A stretch of 64,000 nucleotides of DNA from Rhodococcus wratislaviensis (lineage in GTDB: Bacteria > Actinomycetota > Actinomycetes > Mycobacteriales > Mycobacteriaceae), in the NCBI RefSeq assembly GCF_900455735.1, contig NZ_UAUI01000014.1, forward strand, positions 1 through 64,000, read 5' to 3'. Both the position numbers and the translations under genes were made by a program. The notes beneath the pieces were generated by a model, which worked only from the letters and a program-made list of their open reading frames with translations, made no database searches and was not told the origin of the DNA. Of the stretch, positions 26,855 through 38,300 are shown in pieces (the first letter of the stretch is position 1; each line of letters starts with the position of its first letter).

Positions 26855-26992
26855 TCGACGTCGGCTCTCGCCAACCTCGCGAGGACCCGAGGAAGAATCC
26901 TACGGCCCCCCGATTATGAAATCCAAAGCGAGGTTGGGTACAGTCACTCATCGCAGACGACATGCATGGCGATCCCAGGTTGTCGTATGCAC

Positions 26993-27066
26993 GGGGATGT
27001 AGCTCAATGGTAGAGCCTCAGTCTTCCAAACTGATTACGCGGGTTCGATTCCCGTCATCCCCTCCA
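26993..27066 (+). tRNA. tRNA-Gly(TCC)
   Basis: Acceptor ggggatg pairs with catcccc. The D-loop is agctcaatggtagagc, the anticodon TCC is in agtcttccaaact, and the T-arm is gcgggttcgattcccgt. CCA is encoded at 27064-27066. A strong intrinsic terminator follows at once. Confidence 0.95.
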
Positions 27067-27070
27067 CACA

Positions 27071-27104
27071 GGAGCGTTCCCACCCCAGGGAACGCTCCTT
27101 TTTT
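27071..27104 (+). terminator. Rho-independent terminator after tRNA-Gly
   Basis: Stem ggagcgttcc (27071-27080) / ggaacgctcc (27089-27098) followed by six T residues: a textbook intrinsic terminator. Confidence 0.95.
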
Positions 27105-27319
27105 GTGTCCGGGGGCGCCCACGGAGACCACCTCCGCTATGACATGCGTCACATGAATGACGGACGCGGCCCCACTCGCGCTCCATCGGACCACTCCCCC
27201 GTTCGCCGAGCGCGTAACCACGATTTCGGTCAGTACTCTGGGAGATGTCCGATTTGTCCCCTACTCGTGGATGCTGGGCCCCCGCAGCCGGCGGTCCGCG
27301 AGAACTCCGGAGGCCCACC

Positions 27320-28150
27320 GTGGAACTGCTACTCATTCTCGTGATCGTGGCGGCGGTCGCCTTCCTGGTGGTGAGGAGCCGCAACAACCGCGCCGGGCAG
27401 ACCGCGAACCAGCTCGAGGACGCCAAGGCGGACGCTCGACAGGCCATCGAACGGCTCGGCGGACAGGTGTACAGCCTCACCGGATCCGACACCGCCTCGC
27501 AGCAGGCACTCGCCGACGCGTCCGAGCGGTACACCGCTGCCGGCTCCCAGATCGATCAGGCCACGACGCCCGTCCAGGCACGCCTCGCCAAGCAGACGGC
27601 ACTGGAGGGCCTCTACTACATCCGCGCCGCCCGGACGGCCATGGGCATGGACCCCGGCCCGGAGATTCCGTCGATCGACGGCCAGAAGTCCGCGGGAGCG
27701 GTCACCGAGGACCGCGAGGTCGAGTTCGAGGGGCGGCAGGTCGCGGCGTCGCCGAACCCGTCGTCGAAGACACCGAACTACTACCCCGGCGGCCGTGTCG
27801 CGGGACGCCCGGTTCCCGCCGGCTGGTACTCGGAGCCGTGGTGGAAGCCCGCCCTCGTGGCAGGCGCGTGGGGCCTCGGTTCGATGTTCCTGTTCTCGGC
27901 GATGTTCTCCGGGATGTCCGGAGTGGGGTACGACGCGCAGGGCTTCGAGAGCGGAGCGGGCGACGCGTCCCAGGACACCGGTGACGCGGGCGCGGACGGC
28001 GGTGGCGACGGCGGTGACGCAGGCGGCGACGGCGGCGGCGACATGGGCGGGGACATGGGCGGGGACGCCGGTGGCGACGGCGGCGGATTCGACTTCGGTG
28101 GCGGCGGCGACGGCGGCGGGTTCGACTTCGGTGGCGGGTTCGACTTCTAG
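27320..28150 (+). CDS. Membrane-anchored protein with Gly/Asp-rich tail (DUF1542-like)
   Basis: A 276-aa protein starting at GTG 27320, after aggag-like purines. Residues 2-18 are a single membrane helix (ELLLILVIVAAVAFLVV); residues 20-120 form a helical region with Ala/Gln/Asp-rich heptads; a second hydrophobic stretch (ALVAGAWGLGSMFLFSAMF) is near residue 180. The last 75 residues are almost only Gly and Asp with repeated GGGFDFGGG units ending in FDF. Similar DUF1542-type proteins are widespread in Rhodococcus and related genera; function unknown. It is convergent with nei. Confidence 0.75.
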   Translation: MELLLILVIVAAVAFLVVRSRNNRAGQTANQLEDAKADARQAIERLGGQVYSLTGSDTASQQALADASERYTAAGSQIDQATTPVQARLAKQTALEGLYYIRAARTAMGMDPGPEIPSIDGQKSAGAVTEDREVEFEGRQVAASPNPSSKTPNYYPGGRVAGRPVPAGWYSEPWWKPALVAGAWGLGSMFLFSAMFSGMSGVGYDAQGFESGAGDASQDTGDAGADGGGDGGDAGGDGGGDMGGDMGGDAGGDGGGFDFGGGGDGGGFDFGGGFDF

Positions 28151-28157
28151 CCGGCCG

Positions 28158-28955
28158 TCAGGAGGGCTGGCAGCTCGGGCACCAGAAGAGGTTGCGGCCC
28201 TTCATGACCGAGTGGGCCACCGGGGTGCCGCAGATCCGGCACGGTGACCCCGCCCGCCGGTAGACGTACGTCCGCGGGCGGTCCTTCGCATACGCCGGAT
28301 CACCGTGATCGTCCTCGGGACGGACGACGTGCATCTTGCCGCGGCGGACCCCGACCTTCATCAGGGCGACGAGGTCGGCCCACAGCGAGTCCCATTCGTC
28401 ACGGGACAGCGAACGGCCCGGCCGGTCGGGGTTGATGGCGTGCCGGAACAGGACCTCCGCCCGGTACACGTTGCCGATGCCGGCGATCACGGCCTGATCC
28501 ATCAGCAGCGCCCCGATCGGCGTCTTGGACGCCGAGATGCGTTTCCACGCCTTGTCGGGGTCGGCGTCCTTGCGGAGCGGGTCCGGACCCAGCCGCGCCT
28601 CGATGGCGGCGACCTGCGGTGGATGGAGAACCTCACAAGCCGTCGGACCGCGGAGGTCGGTGCCGAATTCGGAGCCGACCATCCGCATCCTGACCTGCCC
28701 GACCGGCGGTTCCATGGGAACGGCCGATTCCGTGAACGCTCCGTACAGCCCCAGGTGGACGTGCACGACCAGTCCGGACTCGTAGTGATGCCACAGGTGT
28801 TTGCCCCAGGCCTCGGACTTGACGAGAACGCGGCCGTCGACGAGCGCCGCGTCCTCGGCGAATCTGCCCTGCGGGCTCAGCACCCGCACCGGCGAACCAG
28901 CGAACCGGCGTTGGTGTAGCCGGGCCAGCCGGTGCAGAGTGTGACCTTCGGGCAA
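28158..28955 (-). CDS. nei: Fpg/Nei-family DNA glycosylase (endonuclease VIII-like)
   Basis: A 265-aa base-excision repair enzyme that removes oxidised pyrimidines and nicks the strand. Catalytic Pro2 and Glu3 are in MPEGHTLHRLA, the helix-two-turn-helix segment is ASKTPIGALLMDQAVIAGIGNVYRAE, and the C-terminal zinc finger has Cys pairs in CRICG and CPSC. The N-terminal MPEGHT favours Nei over MutM (MPELPE). It lies 6 bp downstream of rpiB on the same strand. Confidence 0.9.
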   Translation of the reverse strand: MPEGHTLHRLARLHQRRFAGSPVRVLSPQGRFAEDAALVDGRVLVKSEAWGKHLWHHYESGLVVHVHLGLYGAFTESAVPMEPPVGQVRMRMVGSEFGTDLRGPTACEVLHPPQVAAIEARLGPDPLRKDADPDKAWKRISASKTPIGALLMDQAVIAGIGNVYRAEVLFRHAINPDRPGRSLSRDEWDSLWADLVALMKVGVRRGKMHVVRPEDDHGDPAYAKDRPRTYVYRRAGSPCRICGTPVAHSVMKGRNLFWCPSCQPS

Positions 28956-28961
28956 GGACGA

Positions 28962-29435
28962 TCAGGCCTCGGGCAGGGCCGGGGCCACGCCGGACTTCTC
29001 GAACTCGGACAGGATGTCGATGCGGCGCTGGTGGCGCTCCTCGTTCGACCACTCGGCGGCGAGGAACGCGTCCACGATCGCGAGGGACTCCTCGAGCGAG
29101 TGCATGCGCCCGCCGAGGCCGATCAGCTGAGCGTTGTTGTGCTGGCGGGCCAGCTGCGCGGTCTCGACGCTCCACGCCAGGGCGCATCGCGCACCCTTCA
29201 CCTTGTTCGCGGCGATCTGCTCGCCGTTGCCGCTGCCGCCCAGCACGATGCCGAGGCTGCCCTCGTCGGCGACGACGCGACGGGCCGTCTCGATGCAGAA
29301 GGCGGGGTAGTCGTCGAGCGCGTCGTAGACGTGAGCGCCGCAGTCGACGGTCTCGTGGCCCGCGGCCTTCAGGTGTTCGATGATCTCGTTCTTACGTTCG
29401 AATCCGGCATGGTCGGCACCCAGGTATACGCGCAT
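28962..29435 (-). CDS. rpiB: Ribose-5-phosphate isomerase B
   Basis: A 157-aa RpiB/LacAB-family isomerase interconverting ribose-5-phosphate and ribulose-5-phosphate. The N-terminal phosphate-binding stretch MRVYLGADHAGFERK and the active-site loop GGSGNGEQIAANKVKG are clear. As in mycobacterial RpiB, the loop has Glu at the catalytic position and no Cys. The upstream neighbour on the plus strand is the M48 protease gene, with a divergent promoter region of about 67 bp. Confidence 0.94.
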   Translation of the reverse strand: MRVYLGADHAGFERKNEIIEHLKAAGHETVDCGAHVYDALDDYPAFCIETARRVVADEGSLGIVLGGSGNGEQIAANKVKGARCALAWSVETAQLARQHNNAQLIGLGGRMHSLEESLAIVDAFLAAEWSNEERHQRRIDILSEFEKSGVAPALPEA

Positions 29436-29502
29436 GACTGGTGATTCTGTCAGGCGTCCTCGCGAATCGTGTCAGGGGCCCGGGACGCTTATCGTGATCA
29501 GC

Positions 29503-30477
29503 ATGTATCCCGACAACGGACAGAACTGGGGACAGCCGTTTCCGGGACATCGGCCGGCCCCCGCGCAGCACCGGTGGGGCGGCGAGACGGGATGGAATCC
29601 GCCGGTCCCCGTGCCGGGCCTCATGCCGAACGACAGGCCCGCCCGGCACTCGTGGGAGATCCCACTGCTCGTGGTGGCCGTCGTTCTCACCGTCGTCGCC
29701 TACGTGGCGGCGATCGCGGCGCTCTTCCTGGGCGTGGTGTCCACGTGGGTGCTCATCGTGCTGGTCGCGCCGATCCTCATCGCCGTCGGCCGCGGCCAGC
29801 TCTACGGCTCGCAGCAGGTGAACGGGATCAAGATGACGCCCACCCAGTTCCCCGACGGGTACCGGATGGTGGCCGAAGCGGCCGCACGGTTCGGGATGAC
29901 CGAACCGCCCGACGCCTACGTCGTGCTCGGGAACGGCCGGATCAACGCGTTCGCGTCCGGACACGGCTTCCGCCGCTTCGTCGTCGTGTACAGCGATCTG
30001 TTCGAGATCGGCGGCGAGGCCCGCGAGCCCGACGCCCTCGCCTTCATCATCGGCCACGAGGTCGGTCACATCGCGGCCGGTCACGCCTCCTACTGGCGGC
30101 AACTGGGACAGTTCGCCGCCAACTACATTCCTGTCGTCGGATCGGCCCTGTTCCGATCGATGGAATACACCGCAGACAACCACGGCTACTGCGTCCGGCC
30201 GCAGGGCGCCCGCGGCGCGATGGGCGTTCTCGGTGCCGGCAAGTATCTCGTGAGCATCGTCGGATTCGACGAACTCGCCGACCGGGCCACCACCGAACGC
30301 GGATTCTTCCCGTGGTTCGTGAATCTGCTGTCGGGACATCCGGTGCTCACCTGGCGCGCCGCCGCCCTGCGGAACAGGACCCGGCACGGTCACCTGTTCG
30401 TGAAACCCGGCCAGATCTACCGCGACCCGCAGCAACTGCAGTACGCGGCCGACCCGGCCGGGCCCGTCACTCGGTGA
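29503..30477 (+). CDS. M48-family membrane metalloprotease
   Basis: A 324-aa protein with a Pro-rich cytoplasmic N-terminus, two membrane helices (IPLLVVAVVLTVVAYVAAIAALF and the following VSTWVLIVLVAPILIAV) and an HtpX-like peptidase domain. The zinc motif is HEVGH in FIIGHEVGHIAAGH, with the third ligand Glu in MEYTADNHG. The ATG at 29503 is used; no clear Shine-Dalgarno sequence precedes it. It probably acts in membrane protein quality control. It converges with the thiol reductase gene. Confidence 0.82.
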   Translation: MYPDNGQNWGQPFPGHRPAPAQHRWGGETGWNPPVPVPGLMPNDRPARHSWEIPLLVVAVVLTVVAYVAAIAALFLGVVSTWVLIVLVAPILIAVGRGQLYGSQQVNGIKMTPTQFPDGYRMVAEAAARFGMTEPPDAYVVLGNGRINAFASGHGFRRFVVVYSDLFEIGGEAREPDALAFIIGHEVGHIAAGHASYWRQLGQFAANYIPVVGSALFRSMEYTADNHGYCVRPQGARGAMGVLGAGKYLVSIVGFDELADRATTERGFFPWFVNLLSGHPVLTWRAAALRNRTRHGHLFVKPGQIYRDPQQLQYAADPAGPVTR

Positions 30478-30495
30478 CCGCACCCGGGACCGGGC

Positions 30496-31125
30496 TCAGT
30501 CGAACTGAGGATCCTCGGTCCGGGTGCGCTTGAGCTCGAAGAAGTGCGGGTAGCCGGCCAGCGCGACCGCACCGTCCCACACCTTGCCCGCGTCCTCGCC
30601 GCGGGGGATGCGCGACAGGACCGGGCCGAAGAAGGCGACACCGTTGACGTGGATGGTCGGCGTTCCGACATCGGGTCCCACGGCGTCCATGCCTGCGGCG
30701 TGACTCTCACGCAGTGCGGCGTCGTACTCCTCCGATTCGGCGGCCTCGGCCAGTTCGGCCGGCAGCCCGACCTCGGCGAGCGACTTGACGATCACGTCGC
30801 CGAAGTCCTTGTTGCCCTCGTTGTGGATGAGCGTCCCCATCGCGGTGTACAGCGGCAGCAGGATCTCGTCGCCGTGCTTCTGTGCGGCCGCGATCAGCAC
30901 CCGCACCGGACCCCACGCCTTGGTCATGAGCTCGCGGTATTCCTCCGGCAGATCCCGGCCCTCGTTGAGGACGGCCAGGCTCATCACGTGGAAGTTCGCA
31001 TCCAGGTCCCGCACCTGCGCGGCCTCGAGGATCCATCGCGAGGTGATCCAGCACCACGGGCACAGCGGGTCGAACCAGAAATCAGCGACGTCCTTTGCGG
31101 TCCCGGCGTTCGTCCCAGCACTCAC
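30496..31125 (-). CDS. DsbA-family thiol oxidoreductase (Rv2466c-like)
   Basis: A 209-aa thioredoxin-fold protein with the active-site CPWC in [14 protein letters not shown] near residue 26, an inserted helical domain and the cis-Pro loop GTPTIHVNG. It resembles the mycothiol-dependent reductase of the same position in M. tuberculosis. There is no signal peptide, so it is cytoplasmic. GTG at 31125 has gaaggag at the right distance; an ATG nine codons upstream would include that site. Mycothiol dependence is inferred from family and synteny. Confidence 0.85.
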   Translation of the reverse strand: MSAGTNAGTAKDVADFWFDPLCPWCWITSRWILEAAQVRDLDANFHVMSLAVLNEGRDLPEEYRELMTKAWGPVRVLIAAAQKHGDEILLPLYTAMGTLIHNEGNKDFGDVIVKSLAEVGLPAELAEAAESEEYDAALRESHAAGMDAVGPDVGTPTIHVNGVAFFGPVLSRIPRGEDAGKVWDGAVALAGYPHFFELKRTRTEDPQFD

Positions 31126-31252
31126 GTGTTGCTCCTTCTCGGTGATGTACACATTCCCGTCCAGTCAACACCTCCCTGCCGGGAATCCTTCCCGGAGACC
31201 CTGCTCGCGGCAGTAGGGTCGAAAGTGGTCGACCGGAAGGGAGCATCCTCAC

Positions 31253-32488
31253 ATGTCCTCCACTCGCACGTTCGTCGTCGTCGGCGGCGGCCTCGCCGGA
31301 GCGAAGACGGCAGAAGCATTGCGTGACAAGGATTTCGACGGATCGATCGTCCTGCTGTCGGAAGAGGAACATCTACCCTACGAGCGGCCTCCGCTGTCGA
31401 AGGAACACTTCGCCGGGAAGAAGGCGCTCGGCGACTTCACCGTCCACCACGGTGACTGGTACCGCGACCATCACGTGGACCTGCGACTCGGCACCACCGC
31501 CACCGCCCTCGATCTCACCGCCCACACCGTGACGCTGCCGGACGGGTCCACGCTGGGATACGACAAGCTCGCACTCGCCACCGGTTCACGCTCACGCCGC
31601 CCACCGATCTCCGGTTCCGACGCCGAGGGCGTCCACTACCTCCGCACCATCGACGAATCGGACAAGCTCATCGACGCGGTCGCCGGTGGCCGACGACTCG
31701 TGGTGATCGGCGCCGGCTGGATCGGCCTCGAGGTGGGAGCCTCCGCACGGGAGAAGGGCGCCGACGTGACGGTGGTGGAAGCCGCCGAAGTTCCCCTCCT
31801 CGGCTCCCTCGGCCCCGAGATCGGCTCGGTCTTCGCCGAACTCCACCGCGAGCACGGCGTACAACTGCATCTCGGCGCCACGGTCGAGGAGATCGTCGTC
31901 GAGGACGGCAAGGCCACCGGGGTTCGGCTGGGCGACGGCACCGTCCTGCCCGCCGACGCCGTCCTCGTCGCCGTCGGCGCGGCACCCAACATCGAGATCG
32001 CAGAACGGGCCGGACTCGACGTCGACGGCGGGATCCTCGTCGACGCCGGGTTGCAGACCAGCGACCCCGACGTCGTCGCGGTGGGCGACATCGCGGCGCA
32101 GTGGCATCCGCAACTCGGCACCCGAATCCGGGTCGAGCACTGGGCGAACGCGCTCAACCAGCCGGCCGTGGCCGCCGCCACCATGCTCGGACACGCGGCC
32201 GAATACGGGAATCTGCCCTACTTCTTCACCGACCAGTTCGATCTGGGCATGGAGTACGTGGGGTACGCCCCGCACGATTCGTACGACCGGGTGGTCGTAC
32301 GTGGCGATTTCGCCGCACGCGAGTTCGTGGCCTTCTGGCTCGACGCCGACAACCACGTCCTCGCGGGCATGAACGTCAACATCTGGGATGTCACCGATCA
32401 GATCAAGCAACTGGTGTCCTCGTCCGCCCCGATCGATCCCGACCGCCTGGCCGACCCCGCGGTGCCGTTGACCGACCTGTCCGGTTAA
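31253..32488 (+). CDS. FAD-dependent ferredoxin/rubredoxin reductase-like protein
   Basis: A 411-aa flavoprotein of the BphA4/ThcD ferredoxin reductase type. The FAD motif VVVGGGLAGAKTAEAL is at the N-terminus, PYERPPLSKE is a family signature, the NAD motif VVIGAGWIGLEVGASA is near residue 150, and DVVAVGDIAA is the second FAD contact. The C-terminal reductase domain is present. gaaggga precedes the ATG. No ferredoxin or oxygenase gene is adjacent, so the electron acceptor is unknown. Confidence 0.85.
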   Translation: MSSTRTFVVVGGGLAGAKTAEALRDKDFDGSIVLLSEEEHLPYERPPLSKEHFAGKKALGDFTVHHGDWYRDHHVDLRLGTTATALDLTAHTVTLPDGSTLGYDKLALATGSRSRRPPISGSDAEGVHYLRTIDESDKLIDAVAGGRRLVVIGAGWIGLEVGASAREKGADVTVVEAAEVPLLGSLGPEIGSVFAELHREHGVQLHLGATVEEIVVEDGKATGVRLGDGTVLPADAVLVAVGAAPNIEIAERAGLDVDGGILVDAGLQTSDPDVVAVGDIAAQWHPQLGTRIRVEHWANALNQPAVAAATMLGHAAEYGNLPYFFTDQFDLGMEYVGYAPHDSYDRVVVRGDFAAREFVAFWLDADNHVLAGMNVNIWDVTDQIKQLVSSSAPIDPDRLADPAVPLTDLSG

Positions 32489-32560
32489 CACCCCGGTCCC
32501 ACTCGTGATGGGATGGCAGCATCGAGTACGAGCACCGCCGCCGATCACGAGGAGACCTCT

Positions 32561-35140
<2,580 letters not shown>

Positions 35141-35143
35141 TCG

Positions 35144-35181
35144 GTGCCGATCCTGCCGGCCTAGTCCGGCAGGATCGGCAC
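35144..35181. terminator. Bidirectional terminator between pepN and dinB
   Basis: Perfect 16-bp inverted repeat (arms 35144-35159 and 35166-35181) with a 6-base loop. It starts four bases after the pepN stop, and the dinB stop codon lies in the loop and arm, so it serves both convergent genes. Confidence 0.85.
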
Positions 35182-36387
35182 GGTCACACCCTGATCCCGG
35201 CCCAGCAGCACCGCGCGGGTGACCGCCGAGGAACCGAAGCGGTCACGGAGGCTGTCGAGCGTGCTGTCGAGAGTGCTGCTCGTGTACGGGTCGAACGGCA
35301 GCGCCAGCTGTTGCGGGCAGTCGTCCTCGAGGTTGGCCACCGCGATTCCCACCAGGGTGATGCCCTTGCGTTCGATCATCGGCATCGCGTTGCTCAGCAG
35401 GCCGCGGGCCGTGGTCAGGATCGTCTGCGTCTGCGCCGACGGCTGCGCGAGAGTGTGTGACCGCGTGACCCGGGTGAAGTCGTCGAACCGGAGCCGGAGC
35501 ACCACCGTGCGCCCCACCCGCTTGCCGCGGCGCAGCCGGCCCGCCACCCGGTCGACCAACGTCACCAGGGCGGCGTCCACGTCCTCCCTCGATGTGGGTC
35601 TGCGCCCCAGGGCGTGCTGCGCGCCGACGGATCTCCGCCTGCGCCCCACTTGCACGGGACGCGGGTCGCGTGCCCAGGCGAGCGCGTGGAGGTGGTGGCC
35701 CGCCGCGGGTCCGACGATGGTCACGAGCAGCTCTTCGGGATAGTGGGCGAGCTGGCCGACGGTCGCGATTCCGGCGTCACGGAGCTTGCCCGACGTCACC
35801 GCCCCGACTCCCCACAGCCTTTCGACCGGCAGCGGATGGAGGAACTCGATCTCGCGGTCCGGCGGCACGTGCAACAGTCCGTCGGGCTTGCCCACCGCGC
35901 TGGCGACCTTGGCGAGGAACTTCGTTCTCGCGACGCCGACCGTGATCGGCAACCCCACCTGCTCGCGGACGTCGGAGCGCAGGCGCGCCGCGATGTCGAC
36001 CGGCGCGCCCGCGATCTTGCGGAGACCGGCGACGTCGAGGAAGGCCTCGTCGATCGACAGTCCCTCGACCAGCGGCGTCGTCCGGCCGAAGACCTCGAAC
36101 ACCGCCTTGCTCGCGGCCGCATACGCCGACATTCGGGGGCGCACCACGACGGCGTGCGGGCACAGGCGCAGCGCCTGCGCACCGCTACTGGCCGTGCGCA
36201 CCCCGTAGGCCTTCGCCTCGTAGCTCGCTGCCAGCACGACGCCGCCGCCGACGATCACCGGACGACCTCGCAGTGAGGGGTCGTCCCGCTGCTCCACCGA
36301 GGCGTAGAACGCGTCGAGGTCGGCGTGCAGGATGGTCGCCTCGGCGCCACTCGAGATGCGGGGGCGCGGCGAATCGGACACGAACAT
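35161..36387 (-). CDS. dinB: DNA polymerase IV, Y family
   Basis: A translesion polymerase of 408 aa from the first ATG. The palm motifs ILHADLDAFYASVEQRDDP and LSIDEAFLDVAGL carry the catalytic Asp and Glu residues. Helix-hairpin-helix and little-finger regions follow. The C-terminus lacks an obvious beta-clamp motif, but QQLALPF near residue 360 could serve as one. The first ATG lies inside a LexA palindrome and has no Shine-Dalgarno sequence, so translation may be leaderless or begin a few codons later, nearer to EATILHADLD. Confidence 0.9.
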   Translation of the reverse strand: MFVSDSPRPRISSGAEATILHADLDAFYASVEQRDDPSLRGRPVIVGGGVVLAASYEAKAYGVRTASSGAQALRLCPHAVVVRPRMSAYAAASKAVFEVFGRTTPLVEGLSIDEAFLDVAGLRKIAGAPVDIAARLRSDVREQVGLPITVGVARTKFLAKVASAVGKPDGLLHVPPDREIEFLHPLPVERLWGVGAVTSGKLRDAGIATVGQLAHYPEELLVTIVGPAAGHHLHALAWARDPRPVQVGRRRRSVGAQHALGRRPTSREDVDAALVTLVDRVAGRLRRGKRVGRTVVLRLRFDDFTRVTRSHTLAQPSAQTQTILTTARGLLSNAMPMIERKGITLVGIAVANLEDDCPQQLALPFDPYTSSTLDSTLDSLRDRFGSSAVTRAVLLGRDQGVTVPILPD

Positions 36388-36394
36388 ATGTTCG
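36381..36394. promoter_or_regulatory. LexA (SOS) box on the dinB start
   Basis: cgaacatatgttcg is a perfect palindrome with the core CGAAC-N4-GTTCG of mycobacterial LexA sites. It includes the predicted dinB ATG, so LexA would block initiation directly. Confidence 0.75.
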
Positions 36395-36423
36395 CATCGA
36401 CCACCGACAGAAGTCGAGGGTCG

Positions 36424-37230
36424 TCAGACCGACAACAGCGTTCGCAGTGCGGTGGGTGTCTCGCCGAGGTGGGCTCGAATGGTCCTGGTCATGTGCGCCT
36501 GATCCGAGAATCCCAGGTCGGCGGCGAGACCGGCGAGGTCCCGGTCGCCGTTCTCGAACCGCTCGAGCGCCCGCCCGACCCGAACCCTGTTGCGATACCT
36601 GGTGAGCGAGACGCCCATGACGGCACTGAACGCACGACTGAGCGCGAACGGTGATACGCCGAACCGTTCGGCGAGCGGTATCAGTCCGTCCGCACCGGGC
36701 TCGTCGTCGAGGACCGCCGCGCGGGCGGCGGCGGCCACCGCGTCGTCCGGCAGGCCGCCGCGCCGGTGTGCACACGACCGTCCCCGCGATGCGGCGAGCG
36801 CGGCGACCGCAACGAGCCGGACCACCTGCTCGGCGAGGGCGAAGTGGACGTCGCCGGTCCGGCCGGCACGGAGCAGGCGTCGATGAAGAAGGTCGACGCG
36901 AGCATCGACGTACACGTCCGAACGGCCGAGCGTCCAGCGCTCACCGGCGACCGCACGCCAGAGCTCGGGCCGGACACTGATCGACGTGCACCGGTCGCCC
37001 CCGGCGGGGTGCGCGAATTGTTCCACCTCGCCCGGTGTTCCGACGTACGCGACGGTCGGGTCGGCCATCGACTCGTGTCTGCCGATCCGGCGCAGGAATC
37101 GGCCGCCGCGGACGAGCACGATCCGGTGATCGTCCCGCACCTCCACGCCCGACCAGCCCGGGTGCACGGCGCAGCAGTCCACCGCCCAGACGTTCACGCC
37201 CGGCAGACGTGCGACCTCGCTCACCGCCAC
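36424..37230 (-). CDS. AraC-family transcriptional regulator
   Basis: A protein of about 268 aa with an N-terminal cupin-like sensing part and a C-terminal AraC double HTH: LIPLAERFGVSPFALSRAFSAVMG and LAGLAADLGFSDQAHMTRTIRAH, followed by TPTALR. It is divergent from the small SRPBCC gene at 37330 and may regulate it. The start is uncertain: GTG at 37230 is given, with GTG 37224 and ATG 37272 as alternatives. The effector is unknown. Confidence 0.75.
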   Translation of the reverse strand: MAVSEVARLPGVNVWAVDCCAVHPGWSGVEVRDDHRIVLVRGGRFLRRIGRHESMADPTVAYVGTPGEVEQFAHPAGGDRCTSISVRPELWRAVAGERWTLGRSDVYVDARVDLLHRRLLRAGRTGDVHFALAEQVVRLVAVAALAASRGRSCAHRRGGLPDDAVAAAARAAVLDDEPGADGLIPLAERFGVSPFALSRAFSAVMGVSLTRYRNRVRVGRALERFENGDRDLAGLAADLGFSDQAHMTRTIRAHLGETPTALRTLLSV

Positions 37231-37329
37231 AACCGGGACGCTACCCGCGGGGCCCGACACCTTCCCGCACATGCGGTGGCCTGCAAGAATCTTCAATCCT
37301 CACGGCATTCCCCGCGGCAGGCTGCAGTC

Positions 37330-37746
37330 ATGGCATACATCTACGAGTCCACCCACATCGATGTCACACCCGTTGCCGCGTGGGACGCTCTGCGCGACTG
37401 GGGTGCGCTGCACACGCGGCTCGCCGCAGGTTTCGTCACCGCTTCGGTGATCGACCGGGGTGACCGGGTCATCACGTTCTTCGACGGTTCCGTCGTCCGA
37501 GAGCGCCTCGTCTCGTGCGACGAGGATGCGCGCCGCCTGGCCTGGTCGATCGTCGACGGCCCCTACCTGCATCACCATGCCTCCGCCCAGGTGAGCGACG
37601 ACGGCAACGGCGCGACCGTGTTCGTCTGGATCGCGGACATCCTGCCCGCGACTCTCGCGGGCCGGACCGCGCAGATGATGGAACTCGGCATCGACGCCGT
37701 CCGGCGGACCCTCGAAAGCGCCGACCGCGTCGTCGACACCCGGTGA
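37330..37746 (+). CDS. SRPBCC-family small protein
   Basis: A 138-aa START-like (polyketide cyclase/lipid transport) fold. It begins YIYESTHIDVTPVAAWDALRDWGALH, the typical beta-strand and first helix, and ends with a long C-terminal helix (TAQMMELGIDAVRRTLES). It lacks the phosphate/ligand residues needed to name a substrate. The only neighbour clue is the divergent AraC regulator. Ribosome binding site ggcagg is weak. Confidence 0.65.
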   Translation: MAYIYESTHIDVTPVAAWDALRDWGALHTRLAAGFVTASVIDRGDRVITFFDGSVVRERLVSCDEDARRLAWSIVDGPYLHHHASAQVSDDGNGATVFVWIADILPATLAGRTAQMMELGIDAVRRTLESADRVVDTR

Positions 37747-37755
37747 GACACCGAC

Positions 37756-37792
37756 GGCCCGATCCGGTTCAAGGACTGAGCCGGATCGGGCC
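37756..37792. terminator. Bidirectional terminator
   Basis: Perfect 12-bp arms ggcccgatccgg (37756-37767) and ccggatcgggcc (37781-37792) between the convergent SRPBCC and DUF5130 genes. Confidence 0.8.
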
Positions 37793-37820
37793 GCGCGTAC
37801 GCTGATCGTCTGTGGAGGTT

Positions 37821-38300
37821 CTACGGCGAGGCGATTGCCGCGCTCATCACGCGGATGGCACTCACGAGACCGTCGATGAGGTCTCCGTCGCCGAACGACG
37901 ACACCGCGGCGGTGGCGCCGAGCTGGGCGACCCGGTCGGTGACTCGGTTCGCCACGGCCCGGCCGCTGCGGATCTCGACCGTCCGCTGGTTGGGCGAGAC
38001 CGCGATGAGCACGGACCGTTCCGCCTCGGGCGTCGTCGGGAACAGCGCGTCGGCGCCGGCCGCGGTGTCGTCGCCGAGGTCGCCGATGTACGCGTTGAAG
38101 CGCACCTTCGTCTTGCGGGTGCCTTCCGTGAGGGCATCGTCGAGGCGGACGAGTTCGTCCGTCGTGAACGGCAGGTCGTCGATGAACGGCTCACCGACGC
38201 GGTGCACGCCCGAGATGCGACCGCTGGAGGTCACGACGCTGCCGACAGGCAGATTGTCCGCGGATACCGCGGACGCGGGAATCAGGTCACCACTTGCCAC
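37821..38300 (-). CDS. DUF5130 protein, PRSAF1-like respiratory supercomplex factor
   Basis: A 159-aa protein with a TPM-like fold (RISGVHRVGEPFIDDLPFTT, VRFNAYIGDL, VLIAVSPNQRTVEIRSG). The gene next to ctaJ in M. smegmatis encodes the DUF5130 protein named PRSAF1, seen in the III2-IV2 supercomplex structure; this is the syntenic counterpart. GTG at 38300 is preferred because ggagg lies eight bases upstream; an ATG at 38315 is possible. It overlaps the end of the ctaJ-like gene. Role in respiration is inferred from synteny. Confidence 0.65.
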   Translation of the reverse strand: MASGDLIPASAVSADNLPVGSVVTSSGRISGVHRVGEPFIDDLPFTTDELVRLDDALTEGTRKTKVRFNAYIGDLGDDTAAGADALFPTTPEAERSVLIAVSPNQRTVEIRSGRAVANRVTDRVAQLGATAAVSSFGDGDLIDGLVSAIRVMSAAIASP

